52,954 bases of DNA, taken from contig NZ_MVHG01000029.1 of the NCBI RefSeq assembly GCF_002086125.1, positions 1 through 52,954 on the forward strand. Direction: 5' to 3'. How positions within the stretch are numbered: the first letter of the stretch is position 1; the number at the start of each line of letters is the position of its first letter. The notes beneath the pieces were generated by a model, which saw only the letters and a program-made list of their open reading frames with translations, did not search any database and was not told the DNA's origin. Shown piece by piece: positions 8,193 to 15,841 of this stretch. Made by a program: the position numbers and the translations under genes. Source of the DNA: Mycobacterium arosiense ATCC BAA-1401 = DSM 45069. Its GTDB lineage: Bacteria; Actinomycetota; Actinomycetes; Mycobacteriales; Mycobacteriaceae.

Positions 8193-8453
8193 TCACGCGG
8201 TGGCCTTGGTCAGCTCGGCGCCGAGCGCTAGGTCGACGCCGCTGCCGACGCGTACCGACCACCCGGCGTCGGTCATCTGCTGTCGCAGAAGGGGGTCGGG
8301 TTCGAGCAGGGCCATGGCCGTCGCGGGCTCTGTAGCCTGATCACTGCGATACCAGGCGTACGGGTAGCCAGCGGGATCACAGACGACCCAGCCACGATGG
8401 CCGGACGGTCGTCCTTTGGTGGCCGCACCGTCAGCGCTCTTGGCGGATGACAT
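8193..8453 (-). CDS. Small hypothetical protein
   Basis: An 86-residue protein with a strong ribosome binding site (AAAGGAG five bases before ATG). It has a Lys/Ser-rich start, an aromatic middle (GWVVCDPAGYPYAWY) and a C-terminal part with a DPLLRQQMTDAGW segment. No family is recognised. It is the last gene of the minus-strand string before the candidate origin region and follows the gene ending at 8502 by 48 bases. Confidence 0.65.
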   Translation of the reverse strand: MSSAKSADGAATKGRPSGHRGWVVCDPAGYPYAWYRSDQATEPATAMALLEPDPLLRQQMTDAGWSVRVGSGVDLALGAELTKATA

Positions 8454-8501
8454 GAGAACTCCTTTCCGATTTCAGCTGCACCCCTGCCGGGTGCGGGAAC
8501 C

Positions 8502-9239
8502 TCAGAGCCGAGGGGGCATCGACAATGCGCGCCCCGGCGGCTCGGCATCGCTGCCGTCGGCAACATCCACGCCGTAGTGGTGGGCCAGGGTGATCAGCAC
8601 CGAACACGGGGCGCCGACGACACACTCACCGGTCGGCACGCCCTCGCGCTCCCCCGCCCACGGCCCAGCACTGAACGTGCACTCGGCGCAGACCACGGCA
8701 GAGTCGGGACAGCACAGGGTCTCCTCGCCATGGGCCGTTGCAGCGCTCGAGCTCTCGTTGCAGGCCTGGCAGACCATGACCACGGGGCGGTGCCGGGCCG
8801 CGTGTGCGAGCAGATCCGAACGATGCCCAGGCTCACCAGCTCGCCCGGGCGGGGCATCAGCCAGAATCGCCACGAAGATGCGCCGCAGCAGATCGGGGTA
8901 GCCACCCGCGGTGGCGGCGATGACATCGCGATGCGCGCCATCAGGGAGGTAGTGCGCGATTTCTTGTTCCACTGTGCCTCGGCTCAACGCCACCACCCAG
9001 CCGCACCGCTCGCAGCGCCGCGAGGCCAGCCAACGGCTGCCGTAGGTGAAGGGGCCTAACCGCGTGGCGATGTGGTTGCAGCGTTGTCCACACACTGCAT
9101 AGATTTCGGGCCGGTAGCATTCTTCGACACCTGCCGCGACGCGAGGCCCGAAAACGGCGACATCCACCGCGTGCCAACGCGACTGAAATCCATCGCTGGC
9201 CGCCGCGATGGCAAACCGCGATTCGCCATAGCCACTCAT
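8502..9239 (-). CDS. Cys-rich hypothetical protein, likely zinc-binding
   Basis: A 245-residue protein with several paired cysteines: CERC about one third in, CQAC in the middle, then CC and CAEC, which suggests two or more zinc-binding knuckles. The ATG at 9239 is chosen over a longer open frame because it overlaps the stop of a 58-residue gene as ATGA. No catalytic motif is seen. Position in a plasmid or phage-like operon suggests a nucleic-acid-binding role (inference). A single exact TTGTCCACA, the mycobacterial DnaA box consensus, lies inside the gene at 9084-9092 and may be chance. Confidence 0.65.
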   Translation of the reverse strand: MSGYGESRFAIAAASDGFQSRWHAVDVAVFGPRVAAGVEECYRPEIYAVCGQRCNHIATRLGPFTYGSRWLASRRCERCGWVVALSRGTVEQEIAHYLPDGAHRDVIAATAGGYPDLLRRIFVAILADAPPGRAGEPGHRSDLLAHAARHRPVVMVCQACNESSSAATAHGEETLCCPDSAVVCAECTFSAGPWAGEREGVPTGECVVGAPCSVLITLAHHYGVDVADGSDAEPPGRALSMPPRL

Positions 9240-9412
9240 CGGGTCACCGTCGCAGTGTCGGCGGCATCGGCGGCAACTGCGCCGGCACCGGACGGCGGCG
9301 ACAGCCAACGCGGATCGACCTCAACCCCGCCCTGCTGAGCTCGCGCAGTGACCAATTGCCGACGACGCTGCGCGGCAACCGTATTCACCGAAGCCCCATC
9401 GTGCTGTCTCAC
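9236..9412 (-). CDS. Small coupled protein of 58 residues
   Basis: A short gene filling the gap between the SNF2 helicase and the Cys-rich protein. Its GTG overlaps the helicase stop (GTGA) and its own stop overlaps the next ATG (ATGA). The N-terminal half is Arg/Gln-rich and the C-terminal half Ala/Asp-rich; no domain is recognised. The exact double overlap, the same joint used elsewhere in this operon, is the main evidence that it is translated. Confidence 0.6.
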   Translation of the reverse strand: MRQHDGASVNTVAAQRRRQLVTARAQQGGVEVDPRWLSPPSGAGAVAADAADTATVTR

Positions 9413-11148
9413 GCTGTTTTCTCCATTGCCGGTAACCGATCGGCCTGCTCCACCACATGGGCGGCCAATCGCCTGATCTGCGCGTAGCGCTCCGGGGTCA
9501 TCCGATCCGGGGCCGGCTTGCGCACGCCATCACCAGAACCGGTGATGAGCGCATCGGCCTGCAAAGTCTTGATGTCGAGCGTCTCGAGCATCACCGGATC
9601 AGACCCGAAATCGGTGGTCGCGAAATAGGCACGCACTGGCCTGGTCTGTCCGGGCCGCCCAGGCCGCCCCATGGCCTGCTTGTGCACGCCCGGGGACCAA
9701 TCCAGCTCCCCGAATACCAGCGTGTTGACCACCTCTTGCAGCCCGTCGATACCAGCCCCCGAACGCAGCGACATGATCAGCACTCGGGCCCGACCGGCCA
9801 TGAAATCGTCTAAGGACCGCTCTTTTTCCCTGTCCGTCTCGCGCCCGGTGTACATCGCCGGCCGGTAGGAGCGCAGCCGTTCGGCCCAGATGTCATGCAC
9901 GGCGTGATGCCACCCCAGCAGGATCACCCGCTGTTCGCTTTGCAACAGCAGCTCCACGAAGTCGGCAACAAACGGCGCCTTGGCAATTCCGGTGTGCTGA
10001 CGCATCATCCAGTCGAATTGACCTGCCGCCGTCCAGCGTTCGCGAGGGTTAGCAGACTGGTCCAAGATCAGCCGGGCCAGCGCAACCGCATTACCCTCTA
10101 TCTCGCTGAGCACCTTGGGATCCGACGGCACCGACTGCTCGATCGGAATGATCGGCGGAACCTCGATACCGACCTCTTCAAGCGTGCGCCGCAGCAACAG
10201 ACCCTGCGAGGTCAAATATGATCTCAACGCCGTCGGGTCATACACCTGGGTTTTGGTGTCCAGCCCCGAGGTGTGGCACCACTCCCGCGCGAACTCATAG
10301 CGGTCGCCCAACGCGCCCGGGCGCAGGACGTCGATGACGTTGTAGATCTCCCCGCCGTAGTTGTAGATCGGGGTCCCCGACAGACCAACACGGTAGGTGG
10401 CCTCGCGGGCCACGGTCATCGCGGCCTTATACCGGTCGGATTGGTCCCGGCGCAGTTCCTGCACCTCATCGAAAATCACCGTGTTCACAACACCTTTGAG
10501 GTGGTGCTGCCACTTGGCCAGCTTCGAGTAACTCATCACAATCAGATCCGCGGTGCGCCCGCGGCGCCGCAGCGAATGAATCGGCCCGGTCTTGACCTCG
10601 ACCGAGGTGAGCTGAGGGTAGAAGGTGGCCAGCTGGCGCCGCCACTGCTTGGGCATCGTGCCGGTCAACGTGACCGCGAGAGCCGGGCGCGCCTGCGGCC
10701 GCTCCAACAGCGCCAGGCTGGTGAACGTCTTGCCCATCCCGAGCTCGTCGGCAACCAGCACCCCGCCGGTCGCCCACACCAGATCCCGCGCGGTGCGCTG
10801 ATAGCCCCGCAGCGGCACCGCCGGCGACACCCATCCAGGGCCCGCATCGACCGACAGCGCGCCGCCGGAAAGAACATGCTGCACAGCGCTTTCGGCGCGC
10901 CGATGCTCGCCGGCCATCGCCCGCAGCCGCTGGCGATCCTGCAACGAGGCCTTCATGGGCCACCGGTCGGTCAGCCATTCCAAATCCCGCGCGACCTCGA
11001 GAGTGCCCGTCAGCGTGACCGTGCCACGGGTGGTGGCGGCAACCCGCGGAAAGATCCGCTTGATGCGGATCATGACGTCGGGCTCTGCCTCGATCTCCCA
11101 CACCCCTTCCGGGGCCCACCGGTACTGACCGACGACGCGCGCCGTCAC
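9409..11148 (-). CDS. SNF2-family DNA helicase/translocase
   Basis: A 579-residue superfamily 2 helicase of SNF2 type. Motif I is DELGMGKT at 134-141, motif II is DEVQ at 227-230 (in place of DEAH), motif III is SGTP at 257-260, and the arginine-finger motif VI region is GRPGRPGQTRPV from 494. The GTG start overlaps the stop of the PD-(D/E)XK nuclease gene (GTGA). Helicases of this kind in phages and plasmids travel with nucleases and replication genes. The adjacent nuclease suggests joint action on DNA, in replication, repair or defence (inference). Confidence 0.85.
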   Translation of the reverse strand: MTARVVGQYRWAPEGVWEIEAEPDVMIRIKRIFPRVAATTRGTVTLTGTLEVARDLEWLTDRWPMKASLQDRQRLRAMAGEHRRAESAVQHVLSGGALSVDAGPGWVSPAVPLRGYQRTARDLVWATGGVLVADELGMGKTFTSLALLERPQARPALAVTLTGTMPKQWRRQLATFYPQLTSVEVKTGPIHSLRRRGRTADLIVMSYSKLAKWQHHLKGVVNTVIFDEVQELRRDQSDRYKAAMTVAREATYRVGLSGTPIYNYGGEIYNVIDVLRPGALGDRYEFAREWCHTSGLDTKTQVYDPTALRSYLTSQGLLLRRTLEEVGIEVPPIIPIEQSVPSDPKVLSEIEGNAVALARLILDQSANPRERWTAAGQFDWMMRQHTGIAKAPFVADFVELLLQSEQRVILLGWHHAVHDIWAERLRSYRPAMYTGRETDREKERSLDDFMAGRARVLIMSLRSGAGIDGLQEVVNTLVFGELDWSPGVHKQAMGRPGRPGQTRPVRAYFATTDFGSDPVMLETLDIKTLQADALITGSGDGVRKPAPDRMTPERYAQIRRLAAHVVEQADRLPAMEKTA

Positions 11149-11558
11149 AGCACCAACCCCGGCCCCGGCAGCGCGACCATCCGCACCGGCACCCCGAAAA
11201 TTTCGGCGGGCATCCCCGACAGCGAGGACAGCCGCGGCGTCGCGACCACCAGCGCCCCCACCCGCTCATGCGCGGCATACCGGGCCAACTGCGCCAGCAC
11301 CGACGAACCGCTGGCCCGCATCTTGACCTCGAGAGCCACGCAACCATCAACGAGGAAGTCGGGCCGGTCGCGCTGGGTGAGCCGAAATTCCCGCTCAACC
11401 CGAAAGTCGTGCTCCTGCAAGACCTGTTCGATACCGTCTTGCAGGGCGATCTCGCGCGCTGCACGGTAGATCCGCCGCCCCAGGACCGCCACAATATGGT
11501 CAGCGATTGCCACCGCATCCGCCGCGGTGTCTTGCGTGGCGTAGTGCGGCGCGCTCAC
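11145..11558 (-). CDS. PD-(D/E)XK nuclease-like protein
   Basis: A 137-residue protein with the core of the PD-(D/E)XK fold: PD at 66-67 (RPDFLVDG), then E77-V-K79 (ALEVKM), and a following QLARYA helix. GTG at 11558 overlaps the stop of the DUF1643 gene (GTGA), and the stop overlaps the GTG of the helicase. The small size fits a single nuclease domain, which may act with the coupled SNF2 helicase. The family assignment rests on motif spacing by eye. Confidence 0.7.
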   Translation of the reverse strand: MSAPHYATQDTAADAVAIADHIVAVLGRRIYRAAREIALQDGIEQVLQEHDFRVEREFRLTQRDRPDFLVDGCVALEVKMRASGSSVLAQLARYAAHERVGALVVATPRLSSLSGMPAEIFGVPVRMVALPGPGLVL

Positions 11559-12196
11559 TGTGCCACCACGCTGTCGAACCCAGCGAGCGCATCGCTGTCT
11601 GTCAGCAGTGCAGACCACCGCGGGTCGACGTCGATCATGTCGCGGTGCGCTCGTGCAGTCAGGCATTGCAGCGGCGTGTCTTTGCGCAGATATAGCGGGT
11701 GGCGCGGCTGTCCGCTGCAGGTCCAGCCCAGTACGGCGAGGCTGCCGCCGGTGGCCTGACAGATCCGCCACATCCGGCTGGCCACGGCCCGGGCCCGCGC
11801 CGGGTCGGCGTCAGCACCCCAGGCCAAGACGATCACGTCGTGCGCGGCGGCCTGGGCGTCGAGCTGAGCGTCATTGTCGTACTGCGGATCGTCGCTGGTC
11901 CCGATCGGATCATCCATGCCGCCAAGGTCTTTGGGGTTGGTGGCCCGCGCGGCGTACAGGTTGGTCAAGGTGACCGCGCTGTAGCCGAAACCGTCGGCAA
12001 ACCCGATGTCACGCCGCGATGTGGGGTCGTCGCGGTGCTCGTCGGCGGCCGACGGGTTCAAGGAGATGAACATCAGTGCCGGCCCGGGCCCACGCCGGCA
12101 GCTCAGCCAGTACCGGTAGCGCCGATCCGACGAGAAGTGCGCTCGGCGCTCGGGGCGATGCCAGTGCGGCAGGTGAAGATCCAACATCAATGTCAC
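11555..12196 (-). CDS. DUF1643 family protein
   Basis: A 213-residue protein with the clear DUF1643 signature: YRYWLSCRR, LMFISLNPSAAD, DDPTSRR, the GYSAVTLTNLYAARAT block, then VIVLAWGADAD and a C-terminal GQPRHPLYL. The biochemical function of the family is unknown; members are frequent on phages and plasmids. GTG at 12196 has an AGAGG ribosome binding site about seven bases upstream; an ATG at 12187 is the alternative. It is coupled by overlap to the nuclease gene downstream. Confidence 0.85.
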   Translation of the reverse strand: MTLMLDLHLPHWHRPERRAHFSSDRRYRYWLSCRRGPGPALMFISLNPSAADEHRDDPTSRRDIGFADGFGYSAVTLTNLYAARATNPKDLGGMDDPIGTSDDPQYDNDAQLDAQAAAHDVIVLAWGADADPARARAVASRMWRICQATGGSLAVLGWTCSGQPRHPLYLRKDTPLQCLTARAHRDMIDVDPRWSALLTDSDALAGFDSVVAQ

Positions 12197-12229
12197 AACA
12201 CACCTCTTATGAGTGAAAAGCCCTGCGAC

Positions 12230-13105
12230 TCAGGCGCTTTTGGCTGGCAGGGGACGTGAGCGCGCGTTGCGCGCCCCGCCGCCGAAGGTGCGCGCGCAGA
12301 CCAAGACACGCTGTCCTGGTACGCGGCGGTTCCTGTTGTAGAGCACCATGATCGTGATCGCCATCCGCACACCTGCGGTGCCGGTCAGGGTCTCCCCCAA
12401 CGCGGCAGCGTGGGTGCGCAGGGCCGGCGGAAGCACACCCAGCAGGGTGTCGGCCAGCCGCTCCGGATCGATACGGTCGCCCAGATGGTGTTGGATCAAG
12501 CCGATGCCATGGACAAGCGGCGCATCGTAGGCATCCATGCGCAGGTCCCACACCTGAAAAATCAATTCCAGGGTGTCGCGAATGAGATCGGCGCCGCCGA
12601 GGGCAAAAAGCTTCTCCAATGTCGCGGTGCAGCGCACGTTTCCGGCCTTGGGTGCGTGATGAATCTGCAGCTCCAAACTGGTCACGACGCGTTCAATCGC
12701 CAGCACGTCAGGATCACCGCTGGCCTTGCGGGCCTGCCAGTGATCCCAGGTGGACGGGCGCCGCCGTTCCCGGTTGAGCCGATCAAACAACCGGGCTTCG
12801 TCAGCTACCGTCAGACCCTCATGGATGCGGGCCACCATCGTGGCCTGGGGGTCACGCAATCGCGCAGCCTCCCAACGGTGTTGGCCATCAACCAGCGCGT
12901 AGCGCGGGTTGTGGTCGTGACCGCGATCGCTGACCTCGATCACCCCGGCCAGCCGGCGATCCCAGCCGGCGGCCAGCTTGCGGGCCCGGCCCATATCGAC
13001 CGCGCGCTGATAGGACGGATCGACGAACAACTCCTCGACGCGCACCGCGTCGATGTAGCCGCCCGCGTTGGCCGCCGCCGCGGTGACACTCACACTCATC
13101 GTCAT
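12230..13105 (-). CDS. ParB/sulfiredoxin-fold (ParB-like nuclease domain) protein
   Basis: A 291-residue protein. The first third is a ParB N-terminal-like domain: VRVEELFVDPSYQRAVD, then YALVDGQHRWEAARL, the catalytic-like GQHR motif of this superfamily. A helical C-terminal part follows, ending in an Arg-rich tail. No matching ParA is in the window, so plasmid partition is only one option. Proteins of this subtype occur widely in actinophages and actinobacterial plasmids. The ATG at 13105 overlaps the stop of the small zinc protein (ATGA) and is preferred to the longer frame. Confidence 0.75.
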   Translation of the reverse strand: MTMSVSVTAAAANAGGYIDAVRVEELFVDPSYQRAVDMGRARKLAAGWDRRLAGVIEVSDRGHDHNPRYALVDGQHRWEAARLRDPQATMVARIHEGLTVADEARLFDRLNRERRRPSTWDHWQARKASGDPDVLAIERVVTSLELQIHHAPKAGNVRCTATLEKLFALGGADLIRDTLELIFQVWDLRMDAYDAPLVHGIGLIQHHLGDRIDPERLADTLLGVLPPALRTHAAALGETLTGTAGVRMAITIMVLYNRNRRVPGQRVLVCARTFGGGARNARSRPLPAKSA

Positions 13106-13323
13106 GCTGCTGTGGTCCTTCCTCGCCGCGCACCCGGTGTGCGCTCCACGCCGCCGCCGGCATAGATGTCGTGGCAGGCATCGCATCGGGTCCGGCCCGG
13201 TGAGTGCCAGGTGGCTTTGCAGTCCACGCACAACCCACGCCGGTACGCGTCATGCCCATCGGCAGGTGCCCCGCTGCCCGCCGCCGCCGGCGCTCGTCTC
13301 GCCGTGCCGCCGGCCGCCCTCAT
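13102..13323 (-). CDS. Small zinc-ribbon protein
   Basis: A 73-residue, basic protein with two Cys pairs, CVDC and CDAC, about a dozen residues apart, as in short zinc ribbons. Both ends overlap neighbouring genes as ATGA, so it is an integral part of the coupled operon. It probably binds nucleic acid or a protein partner (inference); no family name is recognised. Confidence 0.7.
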   Translation of the reverse strand: MRAAGGTARRAPAAAGSGAPADGHDAYRRGLCVDCKATWHSPGRTRCDACHDIYAGGGVERTPGARRGRTTAA

Positions 13324-13778
13324 GCCGCCCCCTGGTCTTCGGCGACGACTCCTGGCCGCTGCGCGCTGCGCCGCCGTTGGCGACGCAACTCACGGACACG
13401 TTCGGCCATGGTCATCCCGCCCAGGACACCGCGCTGATCACGGCCCTTGTTCAGCCCATAGCTGCGGCACTCGTCCAACACCGGGCAGTACTGGCAGATC
13501 GCCTTGGCTTCGGCCTGCACCAACGGACTACGGCTTAGCCAGTCGACCTCGGGAAACGCAGCGCACGCCCCCTTTGAGACGAAGCTGACCAAGTCCACTT
13601 CCTCGCTGGCCGGCGGCGGTTCTGGACAAGGCAACGACAAATACCGGTGCACCGAGCGGGGAGTGACCCGCAAGTAGTCGGCGATCGCATCAGGTGACTG
13701 GCCACGATTGCGCATCCGGTGCGCGGTGATTCGGTGGTTGATCGATCGCGTATTCGGTGTTGTCGCAACCTCATTCAT
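13320..13778 (-). CDS. WhiB-like iron-sulfur regulator with N-terminal helix-turn-helix
   Basis: A 152-residue protein. Residues about 15-50 form a helix-turn-helix (SPDAIADYLRVTPRSVHRYL). They are followed by a WhiB domain with the four cluster-binding cysteines C72, C95, C98 and C104 and a turn GVLGG at 117-121, where the usual Trp is replaced by Leu, and then a basic Arg-rich tail. WhiB proteins bind a 4Fe-4S cluster and act with sigma factor region 4. The extra HTH is unusual for chromosomal WhiB but is seen in mobile-element versions. Coupled on both sides by ATGA. Confidence 0.88.
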   Translation of the reverse strand: MNEVATTPNTRSINHRITAHRMRNRGQSPDAIADYLRVTPRSVHRYLSLPCPEPPPASEEVDLVSFVSKGACAAFPEVDWLSRSPLVQAEAKAICQYCPVLDECRSYGLNKGRDQRGVLGGMTMAERVRELRRQRRRSAQRPGVVAEDQGAA

Positions 13779-14404
13779 GATCGGTCCCCCAACGTGTTCT
13801 CACGCAGCCGCCGATACTGCGCGCCGACGTCGGCGATACCCAGCCGCGCCAACGCCTCAGGAACACGGCCCGGGCCGACCGCGGCGCGCGGGCGCCCGTC
13901 AGTGGGCTTCGCGTGGATTCCTAACCGCGACATCACCGCGGTGAGCGTCAGCATCATCGACGCGCTCGGGCACGCCACCTTCATCCCTTGTCGATTGAAA
14001 TGCGCCGCGGCATGCACCGCCCCGCGGCTGACTCCCACCGCTGCGGGCATGCCCTGCCCGAACAGCCACCGACCATCACGAAAGCCATAGCGGCCCAACA
14101 CGGTTTGCGGATTGGCGATGACGATCGTGCCGCCGTCGGCGCCGACGTCGATCAACTCGACATCCTTGTGCGCCAGAGCCTGCGCCATCCATAAGGCGGT
14201 GGGCCCGTCCTCGAAGTGAATCCGCATCCGTTGACCGACACGCTCGATGGGTGTGAACGCCAACACCGCCGCGACGTGACGCGTACGCGTCTCGGGATCC
14301 TCACCCACAGCGCACAGATGCAACCGGACCGCAGACACGAACGAAGCGAAATCCTGCGACTGCGGCCGCGGCCGCCGCGGGGGTGCACATTTGGTCGCGT
14401 TCAT
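13775..14404 (-). CDS. WhiA-like (LAGLIDADG-fold) protein, shortened
   Basis: A 209-residue protein. Its C-terminal half matches the homing-endonuclease-like domain of WhiA: a gene-start-like GAVHAAAHFNRQG, then VACPSASMMLTLTAVMSRLG, IHAKP and a final LGI...YRRLREN block. The C-terminal DNA-binding helix-turn-helix of true WhiA is absent. WhiA works with WhiB in sporulation control in Streptomyces; here the gene sits exactly between two WhiB genes and overlaps both. The assignment is by pattern and should be read as WhiA-like, not as an orthologue. Confidence 0.6.
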   Translation of the reverse strand: MNATKCAPPRRPRPQSQDFASFVSAVRLHLCAVGEDPETRTRHVAAVLAFTPIERVGQRMRIHFEDGPTALWMAQALAHKDVELIDVGADGGTIVIANPQTVLGRYGFRDGRWLFGQGMPAAVGVSRGAVHAAAHFNRQGMKVACPSASMMLTLTAVMSRLGIHAKPTDGRPRAAVGPGRVPEALARLGIADVGAQYRRLRENTLGDRS

Positions 14405-14730
14405 GCCGAGACCCCCAGCCCGGTGAGCTCACCTGAACCCGCCTGCAGGCCAGCGATCTCACCCAACCTGGCCATCGCTAGAGCCCACTGAGTTTTCTTG
14501 CGGCGCTCGGGCACCCACACGCCGGCATACAGCCCGCTCTCGGCCCCAGAGGCGACTGCGTCACCCGCGCATTGCCGCCCCACGGGGCAGCGCCGGCACA
14601 TCTGCTCGAGGTGGACCCGCACATCCTGCTTGGGCCGATGCTCAGGGGTCCACAACTCCGGGGCATCCGAGGTCTCCAGGTAGCACACGGCCTGCTTGCG
14701 CCACTGCTGCTCACGGATCACCATCATCAT
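14401..14730 (-). CDS. WhiB-like iron-sulfur regulator (second copy)
   Basis: A 109-residue, single-domain WhiB protein. Cysteines C16, C45, C48 and C54 form the cluster-binding set, DAPELWTP lies between the first and second, and the turn is GVWVPER at 70-76. It differs strongly from the other WhiB of this operon and lacks its HTH extension, so the two are not a recent duplication. ATGA overlaps join it to genes on both sides; three Met codons in a row open the frame. Confidence 0.88.
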   Translation of the reverse strand: MMMVIREQQWRKQAVCYLETSDAPELWTPEHRPKQDVRVHLEQMCRRCPVGRQCAGDAVASGAESGLYAGVWVPERRKKTQWALAMARLGEIAGLQAGSGELTGLGVSA

Positions 14731-15287
14731 CGCGCACGCCCCAATACCATTGGTGTGCTCGTAATTTCAGCGATAAACCGCACCGCCATGCCGGCTACTC
14801 GCGCGGCAGCGGGCCGGGCGGGATCGTCGAAACGAATCGCTGACCACAGCGCGTCGTATTCGCGTCGCAGGAAGCCGAATCCCTCGTGGCTCGACGACAA
14901 GGCGCGCCTGGGGCCCACGGCCGCGCGCACGGCGCGCTGCTCGGCCAGTGCGGCACGACACCGGTCGCCGGCGGGCCCAATGGGGTTGTAGAGGTCGGCG
15001 ATGAACCGGACGGCCATCGCGCCGGCCTGCGTAGCCTCAATGCGGGCGTGGTCGATGCGGTTGGCGCGTACGTCCTCCCAGAGCTCGTCGACCTCCTCGC
15101 CCAGCAGCATCGCGCCCTCTTCGACCGATCCCCAGATGCGCGGATAGGCGGTCAGGCTTCGGGTCAACTCCTCCCAGATAGCCAGCTCGGCGCACTGGTA
15201 AGGGCCCGCGGGGGCCGCCATCAGCTCGGCGGGTGTTGAGAGGTCTTCGATGGTGCTCGCCTCGACGAACAGCGCTGGTGTGCTCAT
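14727..15287 (-). CDS. MazG-like protein with internal duplication
   Basis: A 186-residue, all-helical acidic protein. Two related segments follow each other: one with GEEVDELWEDVRANRID and AGAMAVRFIADL, the other with RREYDALWSAIRFDD and AGMAVRFIAEI. The ExxE...ELW...A...AVRF pattern is typical of MazG-like proteins of actinophages, where NTP pyrophosphohydrolase activity is presumed. The first repeat keeps the acidic metal-binding pattern better than the second. Start ATG at 15287 overlaps the upstream stop; the longer frame is ignored. Confidence 0.65.
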   Translation of the reverse strand: MSTPALFVEASTIEDLSTPAELMAAPAGPYQCAELAIWEELTRSLTAYPRIWGSVEEGAMLLGEEVDELWEDVRANRIDHARIEATQAGAMAVRFIADLYNPIGPAGDRCRAALAEQRAVRAAVGPRRALSSSHEGFGFLRREYDALWSAIRFDDPARPAAARVAGMAVRFIAEITSTPMVLGRAR

Positions 15288-15634
15288 ACCAGCACCGCCT
15301 GCCGGTCCAGGCCCAGGTGCCGGATGCACTCGGCGCACGCCTCGTCGCCAGGCACGCACGGCCAGCTGCACAGCAGGCAGGAGCTGGTGCAACTACGGCA
15401 GGCCCATTGGCCGTCCACCCGGACTGGCTCGATCGGCTCCTTGCCGCACAGCGGGCAGTCAGCGAAGGCCGCGGATGCGGGCCGACTGAGGCCCAAGGAG
15501 GCGGCGACGGCCCCTGCGGCCGCGTCTAGGCCGGTGTTGGTGCACGTCAGCACCGTGGAACGGACATTGAGGGCAGAAAGGCTTGATTCCGCTGATGGGT
15601 AGCCTCTACCCTGAGATTGACTCAGCAAAGTCAT
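15284..15634 (-). CDS. Zinc-ribbon protein, first gene of the operon
   Basis: A 116-residue protein with nine cysteines in the C-terminal half: C60/C63 and C79/C82 form one ribbon, and C86, C89, C93, C100 and C103 probably a second metal site. ATG at 15634 is preceded by AAGGAGG only two bases away. Its first residues (SQSQGRGYPSAESS) resemble those of the replication protein that sits behind the same leader. The inverted repeat GGGTA-N5-TACCC lies within codons 8-13 or so. Confidence 0.7.
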   Translation of the reverse strand: MTLLSQSQGRGYPSAESSLSALNVRSTVLTCTNTGLDAAAGAVAASLGLSRPASAAFADCPLCGKEPIEPVRVDGQWACRSCTSSCLLCSWPCVPGDEACAECIRHLGLDRQAVLV

Positions 15635-15733
15635 CTCCTCCTTCAGGGGGGAAGACCCTTGGGCGCGAAGCTGGTACCTTCGTCGTCCAAATCCCAGAGT
15701 TAGCCCCCTTCGGGGGGTTCTCTGTTTTCTGGG
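15597..15733 (-). promoter_or_regulatory. Structured leader element, copy B (upstream of the WhiB/WhiA operon)
   Basis: Same plan as copy A on the minus strand: outer stem CCCAGA/TCTGGG (15733-15728 with 15698-15693), inner C5/G5 stem (15717-15704), one hairpin CGAAG/CTTCG (15666-15682), Shine-Dalgarno and start, then GGGTA-N5-TACCC at 15597-15611 inside the gene. Between the outer and inner stem both copies keep the purine-rich AAACAGA. Copy B has one middle hairpin where copy A has two. Confidence 0.6.
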
Positions 15734-15841
15734 ACAGGGTCATCGCTATTGACATGTGCGAAAAGCGCCGCGTCCGCGGCGGGCGCAGCTAGCTCAGCAG
15801 CCGTACCACCACCTTCGAAAAGCCCTGCGCGCCAAGAAACA

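Noticed and set aside
9084..9092. Exact TTGTCCACA DnaA box
   Set aside because: It is single and lies inside a coding region, so it is not sufficient for an origin.
10273..11469. 398-codon plus-strand frame opposite the SNF2 helicase
   Set aside because: It is antisense to a gene with clear motifs and has the Arg/His/Pro-rich composition of a shadow frame.
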